Part shown: piece by piece, positions 9,467 through 17,862 of the stretch
How positions within the stretch are numbered: the first letter of the stretch is position 1
How the letters are laid out: the number at the start of each line of letters is the position of its first letter
Assembly: GCF_001888185.1 (NCBI RefSeq)
Contig: NZ_CP016364.1
Span: 3,534,001-3,598,000, forward strand
Origin: Phaeobacter porticola
Lineage (GTDB): Bacteria > Pseudomonadota > Alphaproteobacteria > Rhodobacterales > Rhodobacteraceae
Reading direction: 5' to 3'
Length of the DNA: 64,000 bases
The notes under the pieces: generated by a model
Told to the model about the DNA's origin: nothing
Databases searched by the model: none
What the model saw: only the letters and a program-made list of their open reading frames with translations
Translations under genes and position numbers: made by a program

Positions 9467-10179
9467 TGCGGATTGCCATGTGGTCAGGGCCACGCAACCT
9501 GTCGACTGCAATGATGTATGCCTTTGGCAACCGCGGCGATTGTGCTGTGGTGGATGAGCCGTTCTATGCCGCCTATTTGGCAAAGACCGGGCTGGAACAT
9601 CCCATGCGGGCTGAAATCCTGGACAGCCAGTCAAGGGATGCTGAAGTTGTTGCCGCATCTCTGCTGGGGCCAGTGCCCGCTGCAAAACCGTTTTTCTATC
9701 AAAAACACATGACCCAGCATATGATAGACGGGGTGCCGCGCGCCTGGATGCGGGAGGTCACAAATGTGTTTCTGATCCGCCATCCGGCACGGGTCATCGC
9801 CTCATACGCCGAGAAACGCGAAAATCCGACGCTGGATGATATCGGGTTTCGCCAGCAGGCGGAGCTGTTTGATCTGGTGACACGCTGGGGTCAGTCGCCC
9901 GTGGTGGTGGAGAGCGATGATATCCGCAGCGATCCCGCAGCGGTATTGGAGCGGCTCTGCGAGAGCCTGTGTGTCCCGTTTTCCCCTAAGATGCTGTCAT
10001 GGCCAATGGGAGGACATAAGGATGATGGAGTCTGGGCCGCGCATTGGTACGGGTCTGTCTGGCAGTCGACCAAATTTGCAGGACCCGAGGGGTCGTTGCC
10101 TGAAGTTCCTGCAACGTTGCAGCCGGTTTCGGACGCCGCTATGCCCTATTATGACCGGTTGAAAGCGCAGAAAATCTGA
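9466..10179 (+). CDS. Sulfotransferase-like P-loop protein
   Basis: 237 residues. The start SGPRNLSTAM fits the 5'-phosphosulfate loop of PAPS-dependent sulfotransferases, and FLIRHPARVIASY fits the 3'-phosphate-binding Arg/Ser element. Family knowledge would predict sulfate transfer from PAPS, but proteins with this opening are poorly characterised and a non-sulfotransferase role is possible. The ATG at 9466 overlaps the stop of the aminotransferase by one base, so their products are probably made in a fixed ratio and act on the same pathway. It has no signal peptide, so it is cytoplasmic. The 3' end is followed by a GC-rich repeat. Confidence 0.75.
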   Translation: MRIAMWSGPRNLSTAMMYAFGNRGDCAVVDEPFYAAYLAKTGLEHPMRAEILDSQSRDAEVVAASLLGPVPAAKPFFYQKHMTQHMIDGVPRAWMREVTNVFLIRHPARVIASYAEKRENPTLDDIGFRQQAELFDLVTRWGQSPVVVESDDIRSDPAAVLERLCESLCVPFSPKMLSWPMGGHKDDGVWAAHWYGSVWQSTKFAGPEGSLPEVPATLQPVSDAAMPYYDRLKAQKI

Positions 10180-10186
10180 TCGCGTA

Positions 10187-10244
10187 GGGGGCGCTGCCCC
10201 CTCGCGCCTCTGGCGCTTCACCCCCGGAGTATTTTCGGAAAGGT
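10187..10244. repeat. REP-like GC-rich interspersed element
   Basis: A hairpin GGGGGC-GCT-GCCCCC (10187-10201) is followed by a second, GCGCC-TCT-GGCGC (10204-10216), and then by CACCCCCGGAGTATTTTC. I recognise this arrangement as a frequent extragenic repeat of Rhodobacteraceae genomes, placed after genes. It may act as a terminator or mRNA-stabilising structure for the preceding operon. Only one copy is visible in this window, so the repeat status rests on recall. Confidence 0.6.
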
Positions 10245-10267
10245 GACACCTATCGAGTACGTTTCGC

Positions 10268-10552
10268 TTAGCTGATCAGTTTGCCCAGCTTCATCGCCAC
10301 GCCCATATCACCTGATATTTTCAGCTTACCCATCATCACGCCGGTCATCGGGTTCAATTTCCCGGTCAGAAGCTTTTTCAGATTTTCAGTGCTGATGCGG
10401 ATGGTGCAGTCAGTATCGCAATTTTCCATTGAAGCATCGCCATCCGCAAGGACGATCACACCATCATCACCGCAGTCGAATTTCAGTGATCCGTCAAAGG
10501 TTTTCCCGGTCAGACCAGCGCGGATGCCTTCTGCCAGCGGTTGTAGTGCCAT
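10268..10552 (-). CDS. SCP2 sterol-binding domain protein
   Basis: A 94-residue stand-alone SCP2 domain, a small lipid- or acyl-CoA-binding fold. Visible family features are the central DGVIVLADGDAS and CTIRISTENLKKLL and the ending KLNPMTGVMMGKLKISGD followed by a short helix. It is cytoplasmic, with no signal peptide. Bacterial stand-alone members have no settled function; carrying fatty acyl or other hydrophobic ligands is the usual suggestion. It stands alone, 92 bases downstream of DUF1810 on the same strand. Confidence 0.85.
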   Translation of the reverse strand: MALQPLAEGIRAGLTGKTFDGSLKFDCGDDGVIVLADGDASMENCDTDCTIRISTENLKKLLTGKLNPMTGVMMGKLKISGDMGVAMKLGKLIS

Positions 10553-10643
10553 AATGTCCCCCTCGGTGTCTCTCGTTGTGCCAAGGGTTAGGCATCGGGG
10601 TGCCAGCGGGCAAGGGTGACCAAGGGGGAGGTCGCGTCAACTG

Positions 10644-11102
10644 TCAGCCAAGAGCATCACGGGTGACAGGGCAGGGGATGCCGTCGAAAAACGTCTCCAA
10701 CACTGCGTTGAATGCCTGCGGGGCGTCGGGCACAGCGGTGAAAAGCGTCATGGAGGAGCGCAGTTTCTTGGCATCGGTTTCGCCCAAAATGTCCTGCGCG
10801 CTGCGGTCGTTGTGGCTCAGCAGCAATTCGCTGGCTTCGGTCAATCGTGTGCGCAGAACGGGATGGGCAAGGTAGGCTGTCGCCTCCGTCAGGTCCTCGA
10901 TACCGTAAAGCTGGGCCATATGGGACTGACCAAGATCGGCCAGTTGCGGAAAGACGAACCACATCCAGTGGCTCGCCTTTTTTCCCGCAGAGAGTTCGGT
11001 GCGGACATCGTTCCAGACGGTGTCCTGCGCTTCGACGAACATCTCCATCTCTTCGGTCAGATCGTCGTCTATATCCTCTGTGATATCGACGCGGTCGCTC
11101 AT
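10644..11102 (-). CDS. DUF1810 family protein
   Basis: 152 residues with the family core [16 protein letters not shown] followed by [18 protein letters not shown], the hallmark of DUF1810. The biochemical role is unknown. The start codon overlaps the argG stop as ATGA (11099-11102), so it is translated by coupling to arginine synthesis. The N-terminus is strongly acidic ([17 protein letters not shown]). No signal peptide or membrane segment is seen. Confidence 0.85.
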   Translation of the reverse strand: MSDRVDITEDIDDDLTEEMEMFVEAQDTVWNDVRTELSAGKKASHWMWFVFPQLADLGQSHMAQLYGIEDLTEATAYLAHPVLRTRLTEASELLLSHNDRSAQDILGETDAKKLRSSMTLFTAVPDAPQAFNAVLETFFDGIPCPVTRDALG

Positions 11103-12325
11103 TTTTTCAACCGGCGCTCGCGGGCGGCGAGCAGCTTCAGTCGTAGCGCGTTCAGCTGGATAAAGCCGGCAGCGTCTTTCTGATCGTAGGCACCGGCGTC
11201 ATCCTCAAAGGTTACATGTGCTTCGGAGTAGAGCGAGTGATCAGACCAGCGGCCGACCGTGGTTGCGGAGCCTTTGTAGAGTTTCACGCGGACCGTGCCG
11301 GTCACATGCTCCTGACTGCGATCGATGGCGGCCTGCAGCATTTCACGCTCTGGCGAGTACCAGAAACCGTTGTAGATCAGTTCAGCATATTGCGGCATCA
11401 GCTGGTCTTTGAGGTGCATCGCGCCGCGGTCCATGGTGATGGATTCAATGCCGCGATGGGCCTCAAGCAGGATGGTGCCGCCGGGCGTTTCGTAGATGCC
11501 GCGGGATTTCATGCCGACAAAACGCCCCTCGACAAGGTCGAGACGACCGATGCCATGTTTGCCACCGTATTCATTGAGCTTGGTCAGGATGGTTGCGGGC
11601 GACATTGCTTCGCCGTTGATGCTGATCGCGTCGCCTTTTTCAAAACCGATCTCGATGAATTCGGCCTCGTTCGGGGCGTCCTCCGGATGGACGGTGCGCT
11701 GGTAGACGTAGTCGGGCGCGGCCACGGCGGGATCTTCCAGTACCTTGCCCTCAGAAGAGGTGTGCAGAAGATTGGCATCGACAGAGAAGGGCGCCTCGCC
11801 ACGCTTGTCCTTGGCCACCGGGATCTGGTGCGCTTCTGCGAATTCCAGCAACCGGGTCCGCGACGTCAGATCCCACTCACGCCAAGGGGCGATCACCTTG
11901 ATGTCGGGGTTCAGCGCATAGGCCGCCAGTTCAAACCGGACCTGATCGTTGCCCTTACCGGTGGCGCCATGGGCGACCGCATCAGCACCGGTGGCTTCGG
12001 CGATCTCAACAAGGCGTTTAGAGATCAGCGGGCGGGCGATGGAGGTGCCCAGCAGGTAGAGACCTTCGTAGACCGCATTTGCTCGGAACATCGGGAAGAC
12101 GAAATCCCGCACGAATTCCTCGCGTACGTCTTCGATGAAGATGTTTTCCGGCTTGATACCCAAAAGCTCGGCTTTCTGGCGTGCGGGATCCAGTTCCTCA
12201 CCCTGGCCGAGATCGGCGGTGAAAGTCACAACTTCGCAACCGTATTCGGTCTGCAGCCATTTCAGTATGATTGACGTATCAAGACCGCCGGAGTAGGCGA
12301 GGACAACTTTCTTGGGCGCGGACAT
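11099..12325 (-). CDS. argG: Argininosuccinate synthase
   Basis: ArgG joins citrulline and aspartate with ATP to give argininosuccinate, the penultimate step of arginine synthesis. 408 residues is the standard length. The N-terminal ATP pyrophosphatase loop AYSGGLDTS is at residues 10-18, and [13 protein letters not shown] lies near 120. The gene is followed directly by the overlapping DUF1810 gene. argJ, another arginine gene, is 34 kb away, so the pathway is scattered. The 134-base upstream gap carries its promoter and that of the divergent membrane protein. Confidence 0.97.
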   Translation of the reverse strand: MSAPKKVVLAYSGGLDTSIILKWLQTEYGCEVVTFTADLGQGEELDPARQKAELLGIKPENIFIEDVREEFVRDFVFPMFRANAVYEGLYLLGTSIARPLISKRLVEIAEATGADAVAHGATGKGNDQVRFELAAYALNPDIKVIAPWREWDLTSRTRLLEFAEAHQIPVAKDKRGEAPFSVDANLLHTSSEGKVLEDPAVAAPDYVYQRTVHPEDAPNEAEFIEIGFEKGDAISINGEAMSPATILTKLNEYGGKHGIGRLDLVEGRFVGMKSRGIYETPGGTILLEAHRGIESITMDRGAMHLKDQLMPQYAELIYNGFWYSPEREMLQAAIDRSQEHVTGTVRVKLYKGSATTVGRWSDHSLYSEAHVTFEDDAGAYDQKDAAGFIQLNALRLKLLAARERRLKK

Positions 12326-12459
12326 TGGATTTCCTCTTGATCAGAACGCCTGCGGCCTACCCGGTTTTTGTCAGAAGGGCAAGGTTTTCCCCGGATCGGA
12401 ACCTGAGCGTGCGCATTATGGTCACGCGCGACGATTGAGCAGTATTGGAGCACGAATAA

Positions 12460-13209
12460 ATGATTGGCTGGAAGCTATTTCTACACTCGGTAAGAATGGT
12501 GCAGCGGAACGTTCCGCAACTGATGCGGATCTTTCTTGTGCCCACACTGATAGCGTTGGCGATCGCCTATTTGGCCATTGGTGGCCTGCTTGGCGACGTT
12601 GGACTTCAGGCGCGAGGGTTTGACAGCGACATGTTCTTTTCAGTTCTCTGGCGCATCGTTGGACTATGGCTGGTGATTGGACTAATTGGCGCGTGGACCG
12701 TCGTGGTCTGGCATCGCTACATTCTGCTGGAAGAGCATCCTCGCGGCTGGCTTCCAGTTTTGCATAAGGGGGAGGTTGGCAACTATATCTTGGGTCTGAT
12801 CAAGCTGTTTTTCATCGGAATGCTGTTCTTCTCTGTCCTGGCATTTATTGGGCCGGCCTTGATCCTGAGTCTCGGAATGGTTGGCCTATACCTGTTATTG
12901 GCCGCTGGCGCGCTGATTGCGATATTCATGTTCAGGTTTGCATTGGTCCTGCCGGCGGCGGCGCTTGGTAAGCCTATTGGTGTGAGCGAGTCATTGGCAC
13001 TGACGACCGGCGCATTTGGTACATTGTTCGTCCTCGGTGTTTGTCTTTTTGGTCTGCAGCTCGTGGCCGAACTGATCCTGTTCCTTGTGGCTGATGCTGC
13101 GCTTATCGCGATGGTTCTTGAGATAGCTTTCTCTGTTGTGCTTGCGATCTTGAATATCAGCGCTCTCACCACCCTTTACGGCTACTACGTCGAGAAACGA
13201 CCGATCTGA
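12460..13209 (+). CDS. Multi-pass membrane protein of unknown function
   Basis: 249 residues with about six hydrophobic segments, roughly at 22-44, 62-84, 107-132, 134-158, 180-203 and 208-232. Between the second and third lies a more polar stretch (WHRYILLEEHPRGWLP). The pattern resembles DUF4013-type or GPR1-like small membrane proteins but I cannot assign a family. It is not clearly linked to its neighbours argG (divergent) and ilvA (72 bases downstream on the same strand). No catalytic motif is visible. Confidence 0.75.
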   Translation: MIGWKLFLHSVRMVQRNVPQLMRIFLVPTLIALAIAYLAIGGLLGDVGLQARGFDSDMFFSVLWRIVGLWLVIGLIGAWTVVVWHRYILLEEHPRGWLPVLHKGEVGNYILGLIKLFFIGMLFFSVLAFIGPALILSLGMVGLYLLLAAGALIAIFMFRFALVLPAAALGKPIGVSESLALTTGAFGTLFVLGVCLFGLQLVAELILFLVADAALIAMVLEIAFSVVLAILNISALTTLYGYYVEKRPI

Positions 13210-13281
13210 TCGGCGGTATTCTTCAGTATGCTTTGACCTTGCCCCCTTGCCTTGCCGGCGGGGTTGGGCCACTCAAGTGCT

Positions 13282-14508
13282 ATGAGTGATTTCCAGACCA
13301 AGGCCCGGGCCGCCGAACAGGCCATGCGTGCGATTTTTCCTGCCACACCGTTGCAACGCAGCGCGCTGCTGTCTGACCGGTTTGGCGCCGATATCTATCT
13401 GAAACGTGAAGACCTGAGCCCGGTACGATCTTACAAGATTCGTGGCGCCTTCAATGCGATGCGCAAGCAGCTGGAGCAATCGCTGTTTGTCTGCGCGTCA
13501 GCAGGCAATCACGCGCAGGGCGTCGCCTATATGTGCCGCGAGTTGGGCAAGCGGGGCGTGATCTTCATGCCGGTGACCACACCGCAGCAGAAGATCCAGA
13601 AAACCCGGATGTTTGGTGGCGACAGTGTCGAGATCCATCTGATTGGCGATTATTTCGATGACACTTTGGCTGCGGCGCAGAAGTGGTGCGCGGATGAAGG
13701 TGGCCATTTCCTCTCGCCGTTTGACGATGACGATGTGATCGAGGGGCAAAGCTCTATCGCGGTCGAGATTGAGGCCCAGCTGGGTGCGACCCCGGACCAT
13801 GTGATCCTGCCAGTTGGTGGCGGGGGTATGTCGTCAGGTGTGGCCCGTTGGTTCGGGGATCAAGTGCATTGCCTGTTTGCGGAACCTGCTGGCGGGGCAT
13901 GTCTGCGGGCGGCGCTGGCTGCAGGGCATCCCGTTGCATTGGATCATGTCGATACATTTGTTGACGGCGCGGCCGTTGGTCGTGTTGGCGCACGGCCGTT
14001 TGAGGTCCTGAAACAGGTCCCCTTGCCCGATGTGCTGTCGATTGCCGAAGATCGCATCTGCACAACAATACTTGAGATGCTGAACGTCGAAGGTGTGGTG
14101 TTGGAACCCGCCGGGGCGCTGGCGATTGAGGCTCTGCGCGATGTGCGCTCCTGGATTCGCGGCAAAACCGTGGTCTGCCTGACGTCTGGCGGCAATTTTG
14201 ATTTTGAACGCCTGCCGGAAGTGAAGGAGCGCGCGCAGCGCTATATGGGGTTGAAGAAGTATTTTCTACTACGCCTGCCGCAGCGGCCCGGCGCGCTGAA
14301 GGAGTTTCTGGGTATTCTAGGACCTGAGGATGATATCGCCCGGTTCGAATATATGAAGAAATCAGCGCGCAACTTTGGCTCGGTGCTGATTGGTATTGAA
14401 ACCAAGCAGCCTGAGAACTTTGCCGATCTCTACGCCCGTCTGGATGCTGCTGGATTTGCCTATACCGATATCACCAGCGACGAAACCCTGGCACAGTTTG
14501 TGATCTGA
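13282..14508 (+). CDS. ilvA: Threonine dehydratase (threonine ammonia-lyase)
   Basis: A PLP enzyme that converts threonine to 2-oxobutanoate, the first step of isoleucine synthesis. K52 in SPVRSYKIRGAFN is the PLP lysine, and the glycine-rich PLP phosphate loop is VGGGGMSSG. The end of the protein (about 330-408, YFLLRLPQRPGALKEFL) is a single ACT-like regulatory domain, so isoleucine feedback is likely; E. coli IlvA has two such modules, so this is the shorter form. The frame opens at 13252, but the ATG at 13282 matches family starts, although its ribosome site is weak. It is convergent with the Hpt gene. Confidence 0.93.
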   Translation: MSDFQTKARAAEQAMRAIFPATPLQRSALLSDRFGADIYLKREDLSPVRSYKIRGAFNAMRKQLEQSLFVCASAGNHAQGVAYMCRELGKRGVIFMPVTTPQQKIQKTRMFGGDSVEIHLIGDYFDDTLAAAQKWCADEGGHFLSPFDDDDVIEGQSSIAVEIEAQLGATPDHVILPVGGGGMSSGVARWFGDQVHCLFAEPAGGACLRAALAAGHPVALDHVDTFVDGAAVGRVGARPFEVLKQVPLPDVLSIAEDRICTTILEMLNVEGVVLEPAGALAIEALRDVRSWIRGKTVVCLTSGGNFDFERLPEVKERAQRYMGLKKYFLLRLPQRPGALKEFLGILGPEDDIARFEYMKKSARNFGSVLIGIETKQPENFADLYARLDAAGFAYTDITSDETLAQFVI

Positions 14509-14520
14509 GGCGGTGTCGGC

Positions 14521-14844
14521 TCAGAGTTGGCTGCTCATATCGCGCAGAAACTCTTCCTTGGAATTTTCATAGCTGGCAATGATGGCAACGGTGTCGACGT
14601 CTTTGGCTTCGCCTTGGGCGGAGCGGCGCTCGCCCTCTTGGCAGAGGCGGGAAAACTGGCGAAACCCCAGATTTAGTGCGCTGCCCTTCAGGAAGTGGAG
14701 GTCCTGTTCCAAAGTTGCCAGATCGGGGAATCGCAGCTTTTCGATGACGCCTTCGACCTCCTCCAGGAAAATTTCAACAACTTCAGAGAAGTCCTCAGCG
14801 CCGACTTCCTCGTGCAACTCTTTCGCGCGTGACCAATCAATCAT
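14521..14844 (-). CDS. Histidine phosphotransfer (Hpt) domain protein
   Basis: A 107-residue stand-alone Hpt protein. The phosphorylated histidine is H50 in DLHFLKGSALNLGF, matching the H-x-x-K-G-S/A consensus. Such proteins shuttle phosphate between hybrid kinases and response regulators. The frame opens at 14907 but the ATG at 14844 (MIDWSRAKEL) starts the domain cleanly. It is divergent from the response-regulator/phosphatase gene across about 177 bases, and the two are very likely partners. No histidine kinase is present nearby. Confidence 0.88.
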   Translation of the reverse strand: MIDWSRAKELHEEVGAEDFSEVVEIFLEEVEGVIEKLRFPDLATLEQDLHFLKGSALNLGFRQFSRLCQEGERRSAQGEAKDVDTVAIIASYENSKEEFLRDMSSQL

Positions 14845-15021
14845 CTTTGCAAACCTTGTTTTGATATCGCATTTTACGATTGCTTTACTTATAAACTCGT
14901 AAATCACCGATTAACGCGAGGCTAGGCTGATAATTCGCAAACTTCACCTCCTGTTAAGCGAAGGGCGCGATAGTGACTTGCGTTTAAGGTATCTTGCGCC
15001 GTTTTTTGTGGGGTTCACTCG

Positions 15022-16293
15022 GTGTTGCCAGACAGTTCGATCGAAATAAACCAAGAGGTTGCGACCAATTCGATCCGCCGTGTTCTGGTGGTCGATGACA
15101 GCCGTCTGCAACGGCGAATCTTGGTCGCATCGCTGAAAAAATGGGGATTCGAGGTTGTCGAAGCCGAGAGCGGCGAGGCAGCGATGGAGATTTGCGAAAC
15201 TGATCCGCCAGATCTCATCCTAAGCGATTGGATGATGCCGGGGATGAATGGTCTGGAATTTTGTCGGGCGTTTCGGCAAAAATCACAGGACAATTATAGC
15301 TATTTTATCCTGCTAACGTCCAAGAGCGAAAAGAACGAGGTGGCGCAGGGTCTTGATGCTGGCGCCGATGACTTTCTGACCAAACCTGTCAGCTCGGACG
15401 AGCTGCGCGCCCGAATCTCTGCAGGTGAACGTATTTTGCGGATGCAGCGGGAACTCTCTGAGAAAAATCGTATCGTATCTGACACGCTGGATGAGCTTCA
15501 GCGGGTTTATGATGCGATCGATAAGGATCTGATACAGGCGCGAAAAATTCAGGAATCGCTTGTACCCGAGCTGTCTCGAGATTTCGGATCATCAACCGTC
15601 AGCCTGCTGCTAAAGCCCTGCGGTCATATTGGCGGTGATCTCGTCGGCATGTTCTCACCGGGAGTAAATCGGGTGGGATTTTACTCCGTCGATGTTTCCG
15701 GGCATGGCATCACCTCGGCGATGATGACGGCGCGGCTGGGTGGGTACCTGTCCTCGACATACTTCGATCAGAACGTTGGCATGGAAAAGCGGTTCAACCG
15801 CTTTTATGCGCTGCGCCAGCCTGAGGAAGTGGCAAGTCTGCTCAATGCACGGCTCATCGCGGATACCGGTATCGAAGAGTATTTCACGATGGCCTATTGT
15901 ATTGTCGATCTGCGTAGTGGTGTGCTTAAGATGGTTCAGGCCGGTCACCCGCATCCATTGCTTATCCGCAAGGATGGCAGTACCGAATTCATCGGCAAGG
16001 GCGGAGTCCCTGTTGGTTTGGTGCCTGACATTACCTATTCGCAGGAAGAGCTGGTGATGGAAAAAGGCGATCGGCTACTGCTTTATTCCGACGGATTTAC
16101 CGAGGCGCGCTTGGAAAGTGGCGAGATGCTGGAGGCAGAAGGTCTGGTCGATCTGATAGCCAAATGTAACTCTGACCAGACAGGCCAGGAGTTTCTAGAC
16201 GATCTCTACTGGAACCTGACGCAGACAATGTCATCGCAATACGGATTAGAGGACGATGTGTCCGCCACATTGTTCGAATACGAAGGCCCTTGA
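15022..16293 (+). CDS. Response regulator with PP2C/SpoIIE-type serine phosphatase output
   Basis: 423 residues. The receiver domain (20-135) has acidic residues D25-D26, phosphoacceptor D69 in LSDWMMPGMNG and K121 in LTKPVSS. A coiled linker (about 137-185) leads to a SpoIIE/RsbU-type phosphatase (190-420) with GGDLVG, VDVSGHGITSAMM, LYSDGFTEAR and DDVSATL, so the metal ligands are retained. Regulators of this design dephosphorylate anti-sigma-antagonist proteins. No anti-sigma factor or antagonist is adjacent. The start is a GTG with a weak ribosome site; an in-frame TTG follows it directly. Confidence 0.92.
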   Translation: MLPDSSIEINQEVATNSIRRVLVVDDSRLQRRILVASLKKWGFEVVEAESGEAAMEICETDPPDLILSDWMMPGMNGLEFCRAFRQKSQDNYSYFILLTSKSEKNEVAQGLDAGADDFLTKPVSSDELRARISAGERILRMQRELSEKNRIVSDTLDELQRVYDAIDKDLIQARKIQESLVPELSRDFGSSTVSLLLKPCGHIGGDLVGMFSPGVNRVGFYSVDVSGHGITSAMMTARLGGYLSSTYFDQNVGMEKRFNRFYALRQPEEVASLLNARLIADTGIEEYFTMAYCIVDLRSGVLKMVQAGHPHPLLIRKDGSTEFIGKGGVPVGLVPDITYSQEELVMEKGDRLLLYSDGFTEARLESGEMLEAEGLVDLIAKCNSDQTGQEFLDDLYWNLTQTMSSQYGLEDDVSATLFEYEGP

Positions 16294-16314
16294 GCGCAAC
16301 TATGGTAGTTGCGC
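16294..16314. terminator. Short perfect hairpin between convergent genes
   Basis: GCGCAACTA (16294-16302) and TAGTTGCGC (16306-16314) form a nine-base-pair stem with a TGG loop immediately after the PP2C stop codon. There is no T-run after it on either strand, so termination would need help. Confidence 0.5.
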
Positions 16315-16329
16315 CTATGTGGTTGATTG

Positions 16330-16782
16330 CTACAGAAGTCTCATCCATCGCGTGATGTATCCAGCGAAATGACGGTCCCCGGCATTCCCCAGAACCTCTG
16401 TCGCAACGTCTGGGCGTATCCATAACGCATTGTGTAACGGTTCGGTCGGCGCGCAGATCTGGCGAGCGGGGCGAGCGATATAGATATGGCACAGCTTCTC
16501 TGCCCAAAGATCATACTCTGGCATGTAGGCAAATCGGCGAAATGCGCCCAGCTTGCGTGGCTGCGAAATGGTCCAGCCGGTTTCTTCCATCACCTCGCGG
16601 TGCAGGGCAGGCAACGGGGATTCGCCTGGATCAATACCTCCGCCTGGTAGTTGAATATCGGGATCTGGATCGTGTTGACAGGTAACAAGCAGCTTGCCGT
16701 CGCGTGGCAAGACAGCGTAGACACCGGGCCGCCGTCGGTAGCTCTGCGATTTTTCCGGCGTATCGCCAAAACGTCTGATCAT
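16330..16782 (-). CDS. Nudix hydrolase
   Basis: 150 residues with a complete Nudix box: G-x5-E-x7-REVMEETGW inside GGIDPGESP and HREVMEETGW. The fold hydrolyses nucleoside diphosphates linked to another group; the exact substrate cannot be read from sequence. The string RPGVYAVLPRDGKLLVTCQ is typical of MutT-like members. It is divergent from hslO, whose promoter lies in the 78-base gap and overlaps the start region of this gene. Confidence 0.88.
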   Translation of the reverse strand: MIRRFGDTPEKSQSYRRRPGVYAVLPRDGKLLVTCQHDPDPDIQLPGGGIDPGESPLPALHREVMEETGWTISQPRKLGAFRRFAYMPEYDLWAEKLCHIYIARPARQICAPTEPLHNALWIRPDVATEVLGNAGDRHFAGYITRWMRLL

Positions 16783-16793
16783 GGCGCTGACCT

Positions 16794-16822
16794 CTTCACT
16801 CTGATGATGTAAACCCTATATA
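16794..16822 (+). promoter_or_regulatory. Likely sigma-32-type heat-shock promoter of hslO
   Basis: CTTCAC (16794-16799), 14 bases, then CCCTATATA (16814-16822). The second element matches the sigma-32 -10 pattern CCC-x-AT-x-TA and is identical to the element in front of dnaK in this window. hslO homologues are heat-shock genes in other bacteria. Confidence 0.6.
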
Positions 16823-16860
16823 GGCCCGATATGCCAATCCACGGCGCGTAAGGAAACCCC

Positions 16861-17862
16861 ATGACACTTGTATCCAAAATCGCGTGGGACGATACAGTCC
16901 TGCCCTTCCAGCTTGATGTTTCGGACATGCGCGGCCGCGTTGCACGGCTGGACGGCGTATTGGACGGTATCCTGAAACAACACAACTACCCCCATGTGGT
17001 CGAAGCATTGGTCGCAGAAATGGCCCTTTTGACAGCGCTGATTGGTCAGACCATGAAGCTGCGGTGGAAGCTGTCTTTGCAGGTGCAATCCAAAGGGGCA
17101 GTGCGCATGATTGCCACTGATTACTATGCTCCAACGGAAGAAGGCGCCCCGGCTCGTATCCGTGCCTATGCCAGTTATGATGAAGCGCGGCTGACCGACG
17201 GCGCCCCATTTGACCAGGTGGGTGAGGGGTATTTTGCAATCCTCATCGACCAAGGGCAGGGGATGAAGCCCTATCAGGGAATCACGTCGCTTGCAGGCGG
17301 ATCTTTGGCGGCTTGTGCTGAAGCGTATTTCGCACAATCTGAACAGCTGCCAACACGGTTCTCGCTCAGCTTTGGCCGCTCATCTGAGCCAGGTACACCG
17401 GAACATTGGCGTGCTGGCGGTATCATGTTGCAGCAAATGCCCAAGGCTTCGCCGTTTGTGGCGGAGGGGCCTGGTGTCGGAGAGGCGCTGACGCCTGAGG
17501 ATCTTGTGAGCGGAGAAGAGGGCGAAAACTGGAACCGCGTGATGCACTTGCTTGCAACGGTTGAGGATATGGAGCTGATTGGACCCTCAGTGACGCCAAC
17601 CGACCTGCTCTTGCGATTGTTTCACGAGGAACAACCACGGGTTTTTGAGGCTCAGCCGGTAAAATTTGGGTGCACCTGCTCGGCCGAGCGTGTGCGTCAA
17701 AGCCTGTCGATTTATTCTGCGAAAGATATCGCCACGATGACGACTGACGATGGTCGGGTGACCGCAGATTGTCAGTTTTGTAGCGCGCACTACGACTTAG
17801 ATCCGGCCACGGTGGGGTTTGAGGCCGAAACGCCCGATGTGGAAAAGGGTAATAGTGCCTGA
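16861..17862 (+). CDS. hslO: Redox-regulated chaperone Hsp33
   Basis: Hsp33 is a cytoplasmic holdase switched on by oxidative unfolding. The C-terminal zinc switch is complete: C271 and C273 (CTC) plus C304 and C307 (CQFC). 333 residues is slightly longer than the E. coli protein. An AAGGA-type ribosome site precedes the ATG. A heat-shock-like promoter lies 40-65 bases upstream. The gene ends inside the start of the next Nudix gene and is the first of a probable hslO-nudL-cca operon. Confidence 0.95.
   Translation: MTLVSKIAWDDTVLPFQLDVSDMRGRVARLDGVLDGILKQHNYPHVVEALVAEMALLTALIGQTMKLRWKLSLQVQSKGAVRMIATDYYAPTEEGAPARIRAYASYDEARLTDGAPFDQVGEGYFAILIDQGQGMKPYQGITSLAGGSLAACAEAYFAQSEQLPTRFSLSFGRSSEPGTPEHWRAGGIMLQQMPKASPFVAEGPGVGEALTPEDLVSGEEGENWNRVMHLLATVEDMELIGPSVTPTDLLLRLFHEEQPRVFEAQPVKFGCTCSAERVRQSLSIYSAKDIATMTTDDGRVTADCQFCSAHYDLDPATVGFEAETPDVEKGNSA

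Noticed and set aside
15015-15293. Antisense and alternate-frame reading frames inside real genes throughout the window
   Set aside because: They overlap well-supported genes, lack ribosome sites and have composition expected of shadow frames in GC-rich coding DNA.
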